NCBI RefSeq assembly: GCF_036884655.1
Contig: NC_088347.1
Location: 12,348,501 to 12,412,500 of the forward strand
Reading direction: 5' to 3'
DNA length: 64,000 nt
Source: Musa acuminata AAA Group
Taxonomy: Eukaryota; Streptophyta; Magnoliopsida; Zingiberales; Musaceae
Below the pieces are notes generated by a model. The model made no database searches and was not told the origin of the DNA. It saw only the letters and a program-made list of their open reading frames with translations. The position numbers and the translations under genes were made by a program. This document shows, one piece after another, positions 23,881 to 35,074 of this stretch. Positions within the stretch are counted from its first letter, which is position 1. Every line of letters begins with the position of its first letter.

Positions 23881-25367
23881 TTGCGACCGCTACTCCTGAG
23901 GGCAAACCCCCCCGCAAGGGTGGCCGCCCGGCGGGGCACTACACCCGCGGGGACAGCGCTCGTGGGGACAACGCCACCCGTAGGGGCGCCAACCCACGGT
24001 GGTGCCCACCTACGGGGGCGGTGCCCCGCCCCGCCGCATAGGCCGCCGCTAACAGGGTGGCGGCGGCGGTAGCAACAAAGGGGAGTAGGGCATTAGGGTT
24101 TTCTGGATAAAAGATAGTTTTGCCCCTCGAAATTTAAGAAATTCCAATTTCTGTCTTTTGTCCAAATTATAAAAATACCCCTATAAATTTAGAAATTCCC
24201 TATATGTCCCTAATTTCATAAAATACTAATTAATTAAAAGGTTTAGTTGATTATTATTTTTTATCATTATATAGTAGTCCTACATGATGATGATTATTTA
24301 TACATGTGATGTATGATGTGTGGACAGATGATCATGGACTGTGTGATGTGTGTACTTGTGATTATTATTATTGAGGTCTGCGAGCCTCCATTATATTTCT
24401 CGTTTATTGTCGGGCCTGCGTGCCCATGATTAAGTTGTAATCACATGAGGAGGCACAGCGGGAGCGTTTATGCGATAACGGGACCCACGAGACGGATGAT
24501 CATGATGCATGAAGATGCATCAAGATGTTGATGGAACCAACGAGGACGAGATGAACGATCATAGGGCATGGAGATGCACCGTTGCACACATAGATCTTGA
24601 TTTGAGTGATTAGGCCTACTGGCTCGGGCCTAATCACATTAGGTTGTGGTCCATGATCATCTGGTGTGATTGCTTATACACATGCTAGATATGTATATAT
24701 ATTTACATGCGATATAGATATATATTAAATATGTATATGTGTGACATGTCATATTAGGAGACCAAATCATAGAAACATCTCTCTCGATAATATTAAGTCG
24801 GTAAACGTGAGGCAATTAGATTGACCCACGTGGCCTTCTATCGTTATAAGTAGGAACCGATTCTTGGTGTAGGTTGAGTTGGTCGAGTCCCTCGAGACTC
24901 ACCTATATCGCGATTCGCTATCTTGCTTACGACATAGAGATGTCATCGGTGACCTGAGGGCATGGTATGCTTGGTCGAGTCCCTCGAGGGTATATCATCA
25001 AATCAAACACATCTTGTAATGAATGTGTTGACTTAACCGAGCATCATGGTTGGTCGAGTCCCTCGAGGCCATGGTGATTCGGAGGTCGAATAGGATGGGA
25101 ATCACAAGGAGTTGTGATCGGCAAGAGTTGCCTACCTTTTAGGCTTAGTGTGATTGGTCGAGTCCCTCGAGGTTACACTAAGACACTGATTGGATCCTGA
25201 TCCCCACTAGAGGTCTGCCGGAGACTTTCGTTTCACGTGCTGAGGGTGTCGTGTGACTCGTTAGTAAAATAGTGGGAGCATATTAAGATAGAAGTCCATA
25301 TCTTGATAGTTTATTTCTTGCAAAATCTGCATGTTATTCATTTCTGCTGCATCTTTATTTTTAGAAA
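23881..25367 (+). other. Tork leader, 3' part, with repeated hairpins
   Basis: Untranslated leader between the gypsy insertion and gag. The first 190 bp are GC-rich; the rest is mixed. No gene seen. It holds four copies of the hairpin word described for 24870-25180. Confidence 0.65.
24870..25180 (+). repeat. four copies of a hairpin-forming word in the Tork leader
   Basis: TTGGTCGAGTCCCTCGAG occurs near 24889, 24971, 25048 and 25155. Each core is itself an inverted repeat (TCGAG-TCC-CTCGA). In three of the four, different flanking arms extend the stem: TTGAGT with ACTCACC, ATCATGG with CCATGGTGAT, and CTTAGTGTGA with TTACACTAAG. Arms vary while the core is conserved, which suggests RNA structure. 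Confidence 0.7.
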
Positions 25368-26170
25368 ATGTCACTTTCAAATCCCTTACGTGGCATACTT
25401 GATGTCAACCGCCTCACTGGTCCAAATTATACGAATTAGCTCTGTAACTTGAGAATTGTTTTCACGACGGAGAAAATCATGTACGTCCTTGATATAGTAA
25501 TGCCTGCGCTAGAAGAAGGGGCAAGCGAGGATGAGATCGCTCGCTACGTGAAGTACATTGATGACTCCACTCTTGCTCAGTGCTATATGTTGGGCTCTAT
25601 GACTCCTGAGTTACAGAGACAATATAAAAAGATGGATACCAGATCCATTCTCCTACATGTCCGTAAATTGTTTGAAGAACTGGGAAGGACTCAGCGATAT
25701 GAGATATCCAAGAGCCTCTTCCACGCTAGGATGACTAAGGGGACACCGGTTCAGAACCATGTCCTAAAGATGATTGAGTGGATAGAGAAACTCATAGGTC
25801 TAGGAATGGTCCTAGAGGATAACTTGTGTGTGGACATTGTGCTTCAGTCCCTACCAGATTCCTTTTCATAGTTCATAATAAATTTTAATATGAACAAACT
25901 TAAGGTGACTCTCCTAGAGCTCCTTAATATGTTGAGGGAGGCAGAGAGTACTATTAAGAAAGAGAAGCCAGTTCTCTACATTCATGAGACCAGAAAGAAA
26001 AGGAAAGCAGAAAGATCCCTTAAGAATGGAAAGGGTAAGGGTAGACCAGGTAAAGCAAAGGTTGCTAAAAAAGACCCAGCAAAGGACAAAGGCTAGTGCT
26101 TCCACTATGGTAAAGATGGGCATTGGAAGAGGAACTACAAAGAGTACCTTACAGAGAGGGTGAAATAGAA
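25368..26170 (+). pseudogene. gag: Tork-like copia gag, with stops
   Basis: Starts ATG at 25368 in MSLSNPLRG. A stop in the usual YTNW motif (25437-25439) precedes the long frame 25449-25871, which carries the UBN2-type Gag helices (LQRQYKKMD, LHVRKLFEELGRTQRYEI). A stop at 25869-25871 and another at 26094-26096 follow in the same frame. The zinc knuckle reads CFHYGKDGHWKRNY, with the second and fourth Cys changed to Tyr, consistent with G-to-A mutation. The product could not bind zinc normally. Confidence 0.82.
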
Positions 26171-26399
26171 GTTCGGAGAAGCTTCAAGTACATTTATAAT
26201 CAATCTCCAATTGTCAGATTTTTGTGATAGTGCATTGGTATTGGATACTAGTATTGCTTATCACATCTACAATTTATTGTAAATTCTAGCAAAGTTGAGG
26301 GAAGATTAGCGAGAGGAATATTGCATAAAGTGTTTATACTAGACACTACTCCACATATCATGAATGTAAGTGTGTCTAAGAGGAAACGAGATGAGGTGA

Positions 26400-27090
26400 A
26401 CAGTGTATACCTATGACATTATAGGCTAGGTCACATCCATGAGGGAATGATTCAAAAGTTGCTAAATGATGGATATCTAGATCCATTCGACTATGTGTCA
26501 TATGCAACTTACGAGCCTTGCCTTCGTGGAAAACTGACCAACTCTTCATTTAGTGGAATTAGAGAGAGAGCCACTGAGTTGTTGGAACTCATACATAGCG
26601 ATGTATGTGGACCCATGTCAACTCATGCCATCGGTGGATACTCCTACTTCATTACCTTTACTAATGATTTCTCAAGGTATGGATATGTACACTTAATGAA
26701 GTACAAGTCCGAGGCTTTTGAGATATTCAGATAGTATAATAATGAGGTGGAGAACCAGACTAGAAAGAATATCAAAACTCTTCGATCAGATCGAGGAGGT
26801 GAGTACTTAAGTATAAAGTATACTCAGTTCCTCAAGGACCATGGGATATTATCCCAATGGACACCTCCTTATACACCTCAGCTCATTGGTGTCTTTAGAA
26901 GGAGGAATCGTACGCTATTAGATATGGTACGGTCCATGATGAGTTTTGTTGGCCTACCCATCTTATTCTAGGGATATGCCCTAGAGACCGCAGTTTAACT
27001 TCTAAATAGAGTTCCAACTAAGTCGGTAGTGTCTACATCATATGAGATATGGAAAGGAAATAAGCCTGATCTTAAGGTTATTGTCCTAGT
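26400..27090 (+). pseudogene. pol: Tork-like integrase, truncated
   Basis: Pre-integrase HYRLGHIHEGMI, then the core with DVCGPMSTHAIGGYSYF (first Asp) and RSDRGGEY (second Asp). The usual catalytic Glu of GVSERRNRT is lost (GVFRRRNRT). Stops fall at about 26732 and 26969. After SYEIWKGNKPDLK (about 27080) the sequence jumps into the end of RT, so the integrase C-terminus and most of RT are deleted. Protease is not recognisable upstream (26171-26400). Confidence 0.8.
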
Positions 27091-27908
27091 CCAGGTATAT
27101 AGAAACCATTGTCAAAAGGTTTGGCATGAAAAATTTCAAGAAAGGTCTCATACCGATGAGACATGGGATATCGCTTTCTACGAGTATGTCCCCAAAGATT
27201 CCAAAAGAAAGGACGAACATGGATATGATACCTTATGCCTCATCAATAGGGTCTATCATGTATGTCATGCTATGTTTTAGGCCTGATATAGCGCATGCTC
27301 TGAGTGTCACGAGCAGGTATTAGGCGGATCCAGGCTTGGAGCACTGGAAAGCAGTAAAGTGTATCCTTTAGTACTTGAGAAGGACTAAGGATCTTTTACT
27401 ATATGGAGGTAATAGCCTTAAGGTTGAAGGCTACACGGACTCAAGTTTTCAGTCTGATGTCGATGATAGCAAGTTAAATTCAAGATATCTGTACACTTTG
27501 AATGGAGGAGCAGTATGCTGGAAGAGTTCCAAGCAAGATACCACTGCTGACTCGACCACAGAGGCGGAGTACATTGCTGCATCAGATGCAGCAAAGGAGG
27601 GAGTCTGGTTGAAGAAGTTCATTATAGATTTGGGAGTCGTGCTGGGTAGCGAGGATCCGATCTCCCTATATTGCGACAACAATGGGGCGATTGCTCAAGC
27701 GAAGGAACCTAGGTCAAATCAGAAATCTAAGCATGTTCTGAGGAGGTTCTACCTTATCAAAGAGATCATAACCAGAGGAGATGTAGTAGTAGAAAGAATT
27801 CCATCCGAAGATAACATTGCAGATCCACTAACAAAGCCATTGTCTCAGATTGTCTTTCAGGGTCACAGGGGTTTGATGGGGATCAGATACAGAGGTGATT
27901 GGCTTTAG
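27091..27908 (+). pseudogene. pol: Tork-like RT end and RNase H
   Basis: RT end (KKGLIPMRHGISL and CFRPDIAHALSVTSRY, 27126-27323, one frameshift) then RNase H. Catalytic residues remain in VEGYTDSSFQSD, STTEAEYIAA and LYCDNNGAI. It ends with ADPLTKPLSQ shortly before the polypurine tract. The YVDD catalytic box of RT is absent owing to the upstream deletion. Confidence 0.85.
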
Positions 27909-27911
27909 GTC

Positions 27912-27922
27912 AAGTGGGAGAT
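27912..27922 (+). other. polypurine tract of the Tork-like element
   Basis: AAGTGGGAGAT directly before the 3' LTR start TGCTAGTC at 27923. Confidence 0.8.
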
Positions 27923-28133
27923 TGCTAGTCATAGGTGCCCAACAAGCCATTCACGTGAGTGATGACACGTATGACTTGATACATAATCCTTTTGCTTATT
28001 ATATTTTGGTGTATATCACTTTATAACTATTGCATATATGTATATATATATTGTGATGTCCTTGGATTTGTGCAATTGGAATCGGATCGTGATGAGATCA
28101 CGATAATGAGATCGATTCACCTTTAAACACATA
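27923..28133 (+). repeat. 3' LTR of the Tork-like element, first part
   Basis: Matches the start of 16265-17756. Interrupted after CACATA by a gypsy; resumes at 33497. Confidence 0.88.
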
Positions 28134-28571
28134 TGTTAGAACCCTTGCAGATTCTAAACTTGGGGTTTATCTCTTTAGGGGATCGGCCTCCTTGGAACTC
28201 TATAGGGGTTCCTCCCTCCAAGTTGCTGCTCAAAGGCTGCAAAAAAGATTCATCTATTGCTTATGAAAAGAAAAGGAATACATGGCTATTTATAGGGCTT
28301 CTAAACCCTAACTCCTAATAGGACTCCTACTTAAGACTCTTACTTCTAACCAACTCCTAATATGACTCTTAGTCAAGACTCCTATTCCCTTACAACTCCT
28401 AATTCTTCTCTAAGAAAACACCTCCTACATGAATGCCCCTCTCAATTAGGACTCTCTTAGCTATAGTCCTAACAGAATGTCCCTCTTAATTAGGACTCTC
28501 CTAGCTAGAGTCCTAATAGTTTTACATGAATGTTCCTCTCAATTAGGACTCTCCAAGCTAGAGTCCTAACA
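28134..28571 (-). repeat. 3' LTR of the reverse chromovirus
   Basis: 438 bp. Plus-strand reading TGTTAGAACCC to GAGTCCTAACA. Contains three imperfect direct repeats of CTCTCAATTAGGACTCTCC with GAGTCCTAAC between 28435 and 28571. Minus-strand TATA box at 28288-28295. Confidence 0.88.
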
Positions 28572-28591
28572 GACCCGTCGCCCTCTTCAAA

Positions 28592-29008
28592 TCAGCCTTG
28601 TCCTCGAGGCTGATGATTCATGAATTCTGGGAATTTGATCTTCAAGTCGTCATAGTTCTCCCAAGTGGCATCTTCTATGGGTAGGTTCGCCCATTGTATT
28701 AGAACTTCATTAGTGGGTCGTCGTCGTCGAGTCACGATCCGTCGATCAATAATGGCACTTCGCTGGGTCTGGAGTTCTCTTTGGGTAGTCATATTTGGTG
28801 GGTGGCCTTGGGCTGTCTCCAAGCACCTATTTACAATTGTCTCACCGTCGATTTGTGGGTGATATGCCATACTCCTTTTCAATTTAGTACCCTGCATATA
28901 GAATAACTTGGTCCAAAATCTACTCGTGAAGATGCAAGTAGAATTTATCATAAGCACAATGCGTCCCTTATAGTGTAATTCTTTTGAGTCCCAATTGTAA
29001 TGAGCCAC
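28592..29008 (-). pseudogene. pol: chromovirus integrase remnant and chromodomain-like tail
   Basis: Contains the integrase segment [17 protein letters not shown]...[18 protein letters not shown] with the catalytic Glu retained, then skips the integrase C-terminus and ends with [21 protein letters not shown], which matches the chromodomain-like W...DATWE ending that tethers chromoviruses to histone marks. The integrase zinc finger and first two Asp are missing. Same frame as the upstream RNase H, separated by one stop near 29024. Confidence 0.8.
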
Positions 29009-29023
29009 GAAGCTTGGTGCTTC

Positions 29024-30082
29024 CTACAATTTTTTTATAATCTTACTAGTCTCTGAATCTTCCTGCCATTCCATCTTAATATCCTTAAGAAAGTTGCTGG
29101 TCGGAAGTGAAATGGCCGAAACTTCAGCTTGCTCGAGTAACTGCGAAAGCGCATCTGCAAGAACATTCTCTTTCCCCTTTTTGTAAGTTATTTCATAATC
29201 AAATCTAAGAAGTTTTATTACCCATTTTTGCTGCTCAGGGGATGATATATTTCGCTCCAAAAAGTACTTGAGGCTTTTATGGTCGGTTTTAATTTGAAAT
29301 CGTCGACCAATCAAGTAGGGTCTCCACCTCGTTGTTGCGCGCACAATGGCAAGCATCTCCTTATCATATGTTGACTTATTTCGATGGGAGGGAGATAATG
29401 CCTTGCTAGTGTATGTGAGTGGTTGACCATCTTGCATGAGAATGGCTCCAATTCTGACTCCAGATGCGTCGGCCTCAATAATGAAGGGTCGGTTGAAATC
29501 TGGTAGTGTTAGCACCGGCATCGTCGTCATGGCTGTCTTAAGTTTGTCGAAAGTAGCGGAGGTTCTGTCCGACCATTGGAAGACATCTTTTTTCAATAAG
29601 GAAGTAATTGGTGCACTAATCTCTCCATAGTTTTTCACGAACTTGCAGTAGTAGCCTGTTAAACCCAGAAAGCCATGTAGCAATTTTATGTTCCTTGGGG
29701 TCAGCCAGTTTTGCATTGCTCCAATTTTGAAGGGGTCTACTACCACACCTTCCTCTGATATGATATGCCCAAGATATTCCACCTTCTTTTGAAGAAAGCA
29801 AAAATTCATAGTGGTTGTTGTGTGTTCAAAAGATGGTTTTCGGTATGTCTTCTTCGCATACTCGTATTTGATGATACCCGGATCGAAGGTCCAGCTTTGT
29901 GAAGATTTGTGCTCCCTTAGCAACTCATCTACTACTAGAATAAGGTATTTATCCTTGATGGTTATGCCATTGAGAGCTCGGTAATCAACACATAATCGCC
30001 ATATTCTATCCATCTTTCGTATGAGGAGCACCAGTGAAGAGTAAGGGCTGCAACATGGCCGAATAACTCCTATTTTGAGCAT
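29024..30082 (-). pseudogene. pol: chromovirus RT (core deleted) and RNase H
   Basis: RT starts MLKIGVIRPCCSPYSS. After VDELL the reading frame slips, so the [12 protein letters not shown] segment appears only in another frame (about 29925-29810). Sequence coding for the palm with the xxDD box is missing; the frame resumes at QKKVEYLGHIISEEG. RNase H then runs intact (IEADASGVRIGAIL, YDKEMLAIV, TDHKSLKY, VLADALSQL). Without the palm this copy could not reverse transcribe. Confidence 0.82.
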
Positions 30083-30136
30083 CTCATTTACAATCCTTTC
30101 TATTTCATCCTTCTGGAGATGTGAATACTGATATGG

Positions 30137-31759
30137 CTAAGCATTTGCTGGAGATTTGCCTGGAAGAATCGTTATACAATGATCATGCCGACGGGTAAGA
30201 GGTAGGTTGCGCGGTTCGTCAAATATATCTGAAAATTCAGCAAGCAAAGGAAGTAGATTTGGATCTTCAAATTTTGTTGGCTCTCCCTTAGTTTGCTGCT
30301 CAAGTTGTACCAAAAAGCCGCTGCATGCTTTATGCAAAACCTTCTCCATTTGTTGTGTGCAAATCGTCGTTACGTCGCCCTCACGTTTCCCATGCAGTAT
30401 CACTTGTTTCTCCTTACTGTAAAATTTTATAAATAGTTGTATAAAATTCCAAGAAATATTACCTAATGTCAACAACCATTTAATTCTAAGTATGGCCTCA
30501 TGATCATCAAGAGGGAGGAGGAAGAAATCTGCAATTATCTCTTGGTCCTGCAGCAACAGTTTCACCTGCGGGCACCTATGATCACACTTCAAAATCCGTC
30601 CGTTGGCGACCGTAACGACAAACCTGCTGCAATTCTCAATAGGTAAGTTCATATGGACAGCAACCTTACTGTTTAGGAAGTTATTAGTGCTGCCCATCTC
30701 GATGAGAATAGTGATCGGTTGTTGTTTGAGAAGGCCTCCAACTTTCATCGTTTGCGGGTTTGAGTAGCCAGCTAGTGTTTGTACCGTAACTTCGGTCGGT
30801 TGTGGCTCTTCTTCTGCATCTTTTTCTTCATGTTCAAGGATTTCTTCTAAATGTTCAATGACCTCTTCTTCTACTGGTTCAATCATAAGAAGTCCTCCTT
30901 TACTACAACGATGCTCACGGCTCCACGGCTCGTCACAATGCCAACATAACCCCTTCGCATATCGCTCCCGAAGCTCTTCTCCTGTTAACCACTTTGGTGC
31001 AGGGACTTGGTCGACAGTAGGGGGGGCTAAGGGCTTCAATATTACTAGTTGAGGAGCGACCCTAGTCCTCCGAACTTCATGGTTCAACTGCTCCTATTGA
31101 TGTCATGCGAAAGAGATGGCTGCCATAAGCGTGTACGGTTGTCGTGCTTTAACTTCTCCTCGGATCTCCGGCTTCAAGCCCTCAATGAAGGTCCTCAATA
31201 GCTGTTATTGAGACCAATCATGATTTTGATTAGATAACCTTTCAAACCTGGTTTGGTACTCTTGAATGGTGGAGGTTTGTCAGATCTTTGCTAGTTGTTC
31301 GTCAATATTCTCGTAATCGGTTGGTCTGAAGCGGATCAGCAGTCCTTCTTTGAATTGTTGCCATGAAAGGACTCCATAAGTATGTTCAAACTGTTTAAAC
31401 CATTGTATAGCATCCCCTTCAAGATGTATAGCTGCAATTTTCACCATAGATGCATCTGCGATTTTGTGGTACCGAAAATATCGCTCCGCGCGTGAGATCC
31501 AACCAATCGGGTCTCCTTCTTCCCATCTAGGGAAGTCCACTCTCATGCATGGATAGTTGGGGTCAGTCATAGAGCCTCTCCTCCCTTGGAAGTCATCTCT
31601 TCGGGCTTGGTGTGATTGGGCAAAGCTCTCTCCTTGATATGATTTTTTCGGGCTTAGTGGTCGGCCCAATCTGAGTTCGGTAAAGAGCGTCCGAATCTTA
31701 TCCTCCATTCGCGCCTCCAAGGCTTCGAATTTAGCATTGATTGCCTCCTTAGATGCCAT
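30137..31759 (-). pseudogene. gag: chromovirus gag and protease with stops
   Basis: A single reading frame from Met 31759 (MASKEAINAKFEALEARMED) to 30137, interrupted by stops near 31280, 31205 and 31095-31115. The Gag domain includes DFPRWEEGDPIGWISRAERYF and the LLIRFRPTDYENI segment. The zinc knuckle is CWHCDEPWSREHRC (about 30960-30920). The protease active site, normally D-S/T-G, reads IEMGSTNNF, so its catalytic Asp is lost. The frame continues through one stop into RT. Confidence 0.82.
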
Positions 31760-33055
31760 AGTATATGGCCCCAAATCAATGATGTTAAGATCTCTCTTTT
31801 GCTGTTGGGTTAAAGGGATGTATAGGTTGAGAGAAGTGATGGTCGAAAGTGTTGGTGGATTGGTGGATGTAGGCTGCGGTTTAGGCTTGTTTTGTGGTTC
31901 TTTTGGGTGCAGTTTGAGGGTGTGGTTTAGTAGAGTTTTAGGGCTGTGGATGAAAGTTTTGGATCTGTGGTAGATGGTAGCAAAGGTTTGACAAAAATCC
32001 GTGGAAGTTGCAATCCACCAACAACGGTTTCTCGACGTAATTTCCACCAAAAACTTAGGAGAATTGAGGAGGGAATTGATAGCAAAATCACAGTTTATAT
32101 GACAGCAAGGATATCTAATTTAATCAAGAAAATTTCGGCAGTATAACAGCAAGGAAATTGGTGCAAGTTGCAATTGCAGAATTATCGTCGAAAATTTTCA
32201 GCGGGTTACGATGAAAATTTGCAGCAACATAAAATCATTTTTAGAGATGAATATCTTAATAGATAAATCTTAGATGGAAGCCAAGATGATCTATGAAGTG
32301 TATAAGAAATTTCATTCAAAAAGATTGCAAATAGATGGGTTAAGGCAACGATATGCAGCTGAAATTTTCTGCAGCATAGATTTTCAAGTGCAGCAGATTG
32401 GACATAAAAGATCAGTAGTTTATATTGAGAATTTTTCGATAAAACCAAATGGAAATCTACTGTTAGGAAGTGTCAAAGATGTCATAAAAATTTCGTAGAA
32501 ATTTGGATAGAAAAAACACAGTAGCAAGATCAAACAGATGGTGCTATGCGGCTTGAATTCTGCAATTCAAGTTTAGCAGATTGGACATAAAAGATCAGTA
32601 GTTTATATTGAGAATATTTTGATGAAACCAAAGGGAAATCTACTATTAAGACGTGTCAAAGATGTCATAAAAATTTCGTAGAAATTTGGATAGAAAAAAC
32701 ACGGTAGCAAGATCAAACAGATGGTGCTATGCGGCTGGAATTCTGCAATGTATCTTTCGTCGTAGAGATGAAAACTTTGTGACGAAAAGTTTATGCTGCA
32801 ATATAGGAACGATTTTTTTTTTTTTTTTGGATTTTCGAATAAGGATAACTAAATTGCAGCAGCAGTAAGGTAGGAAACCAGAACCTGTTGCAATTCACGG
32901 GGAGATCAAAGGATGATCCGTGGTGGTGGAGATGATGACGGAATTCGGTGACGATCTTTTAAGCAATTGTGGGAATTGCTTTGGATGGTTGTAGAGGGTT
33001 GATGGATGGCTGTGGAAGGGCAGTGAGACACCAAGAATGCTGCTCTGATACTAGG
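31760..33055 (-). other. leader of the reverse chromovirus
   Basis: Non-coding between the 5' LTR and gag on the minus strand. An upstream frame continuous with gag (32050-31760) lacks family motifs. Contains a tandem duplication (32384-32750) and a T-run at 32812-32828. A primer-binding-site-like TAGTATCAGAGC lies on the minus strand just inside the LTR (about 33053-33042). Confidence 0.7.
32384..32750. repeat. 184-bp tandem duplication
   Basis: Two units, 32384-32567 and 32568-32750, start TCAAGTG/TTAGCAGATTGG and share long identical stretches such as GTAGAAATTTGGATAG. Confidence 0.85.
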
Positions 33056-33491
33056 TGTTAGAACCCTTGTAGATTCTAAACTTGGGGTTGATCTCTTTAG
33101 GGGATCGGCCTCCTTGGAACTCTATAGGGGTTCCTCCCTCCAAGTTGCTACTCAGGCTGCAAAAAAGATTCATCTATTGCTTATGAAAAGAGAAGGAATA
33201 CATGGCTATTTATAGGGCTTCTAAACCCTAACTCCTAATATGACTCCTACTTAAGACTCTTACTTCTAACAAACTCCTAATATGACTCCTAGTCAAGACT
33301 CCTATTCCCTTACAACTCCTAATTCTTCTCTAAGAAAACACCTCCTACATGAATGCCCCTCTCAATTAGGACTCTCCTAGCTATAGTCCTAACAGAATGT
33401 CCCTCTCAATTAGGACTCTCCTAGCTAGAGTCCTAACAGTTTTACATGAATGTCCCTCTCAATTAGGACTCACCAAGCTAGAGTCCTAACA
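33056..33491 (-). repeat. 5' LTR of the reverse chromovirus
   Basis: 436 bp, collinear with 28134-28571; minus-strand TATA box at 33208-33215. Confidence 0.88.
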
Positions 33492-33496
33492 ACATA

Positions 33497-34725
33497 TCCT
33501 AAATAATCCCGGTCATAGGTTACTCGAGAGGGACATCATGATAACCAGACAAACTGGTGTGCTGTATACCCATCCATATGATGGATGCAGCTGGTCTCAC
33601 AGTTACTCGTGTAGGGACACTAGGGATACAGTATAGGTGCTCATTGGAGAATGAGTTCACTGATTGATCCGCTTACGGAATATTGGATGGTTGATGATGC
33701 CTTATTGTCAGACAGCGATTCCGTAGTTCTAGTGGTATATCTGGTCCTTAGACTTGAGACATCAAGGATGTCCTATATGAGTGCTCCACTCTTTGATACT
33801 AGACTTATAGGTTTGGCTATCCCAGATCTAGTACAGTTGGTCTTTGGGAGTGGTAGTCAACCTTATGAGGGCTATTGAGTGTTGATAGAGGATCATCCAC
33901 TCTCGGCATCATGAGAGAAATATCCCATGTGTTCTTGTTCAGAAAAATCCCTAGCTAGTGTTATTCGGGTTAAGAGAGAAAGTGTTCTCCTAGAGAATCC
34001 ATTAGAGCGAGACTCGAGTAGAAACCATATGGGTCTGACAGCACCATGCTCGATATATGGTCTCTGGGATGTTAGATGGATGAGGGATTATAGGTACACG
34101 GTAACTGAGGATAGACAGGTCCAATGGATTGGATTCCCCTGTATCGTCTGGGGACTATGACATGATAATAATTCACTGAGTTAGAAGGAGTTCTGATAGG
34201 TATGACTCACGGCCAGCTCGATATTGGGCCTAGAGGGTCACACACATATGGTAGGCATTGCGATAAGTAGAGGTTCAGATATGAGATATTCGACAGAGCT
34301 CTTATCTTATTGGATGCAGATCCAATACCCACTAGGGGAGGACCCATTAGGGTTTGATAGGGGACCTATATAAATAGGAGGGATTCAGAGCCTCATAGGC
34401 TAGAGCCTTTGCTTGCCTCTCCTATACTCCCCCTCTCCACCTCAGAGTAGGCCTAGAGTTTTGAGGAGCGTCATCGCAGCCCTGTTATGTGGATCACCGC
34501 TAGAGAGGTGGATGCTTGACCTTCTTCACTCTCTCCTAAGGTCTACAAGGAAACAAGGATATACGATCTCCCTAGGTAACACAATCTACTCTATACGCAG
34601 TTTTATGTTTCGTAGATTTTGCGCACCAATCTTCGCATGACGACGAACATCTCTTTGGGAATCGGGGATTTTATTTTCTTGTTCTTCCGCTATGCATGTG
34701 ATGTCGCCCCCAAGATTTCCCAACA
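33497..34725 (+). repeat. 3' LTR of the Tork-like element, second part
   Basis: Continues from 28133 and ends CCCAACA. Relative to 16265-17756 it lacks about 45 bp near 34157. TATA box at 34369-34376. Followed by the duplication AGTTG. Confidence 0.88.
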
Positions 34726-34730
34726 AGTTG

Positions 34731-35024
34731 GTATTCACCCATTGAAGAAAGAATATTAGTGGATGCCGATAGCTTCAACGGAAGAGGAATCAGTGGAGTG
34801 GATGTAGGTCACGACGATTGAACCACTATAAAATCTGGTTTACATTTCTTTTAAGCAATTTACTTTAAATTGCAAACTACCTTACTTGTTTACTTTCTCA
34901 TTGCACTCTTCCATATGCTTCCAAAGTTTAGTATTTTCGATATCGGTTTTTCATCGAACGTACGAAAATTTCAAAATAGAAATAATTTCGATATCGGTTT
35001 TCATCGAACGACTTATTCCTAACA
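34731..35024 (+). repeat. 5' LTR, second part, of the forward gag-only element
   Basis: Resumes the LTR broken at 16264 and ends ATTCCTAACA. A related stretch in the solo LTR lies at about 58190-58400. Confidence 0.78.
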
Positions 35025-35026
35025 GT

Positions 35027-35039
35027 TGGTTTCAAAGCC
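35027..35039 (+). other. primer-binding site, diverged
   Basis: TGGTTTCAAAGCC, two changes from the initiator-Met complement TGGTATCAGAGCC, two bases after the LTR. Confidence 0.6.
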
Positions 35040-35074
35040 ACTTTATTTCTCATTTGGTTTAACACCCAAGAGAA

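Larger units (their letters stand above)
28134..33491 (-). mobile_element. reverse chromoviral gypsy, internally deleted
   Basis: LTRs 28134-28571 (438 bp) and 33056-33491 (436 bp), target duplication ACATA at 28129-28133 and 33492-33496. On the minus strand: primer-binding site next to 33056, leader, gag (31759 onward), zinc knuckle and protease, RT with its catalytic core deleted, RNase H, and an integrase remnant fused to a chromodomain-like tail. By eye the LTRs differ at about 12 positions plus a 2-bp gap (near 3%). Confidence 0.88.
16265..34725 (+). mobile_element. Tork-like copia element, internally deleted and twice invaded
   Basis: LTRs of about 1.45-1.5 kb (16265-17756; 27923-28133 joined to 33497-34725) and target duplication AGTTG at 16260-16264 and 34726-34730. 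The primer-binding site is TGGTATCAGAGCC at 17758. A long leader holds the gypsy at 18191-23875, followed by gag (25368-26170), an integrase part, and the end of RT plus RNase H (to 27908). The integrase C-terminus and most of RT are deleted, so it cannot replicate alone. The 3' LTR holds another gypsy (28134-33491). Without its two guests the element is about 7.4 kb. Confidence 0.88.
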
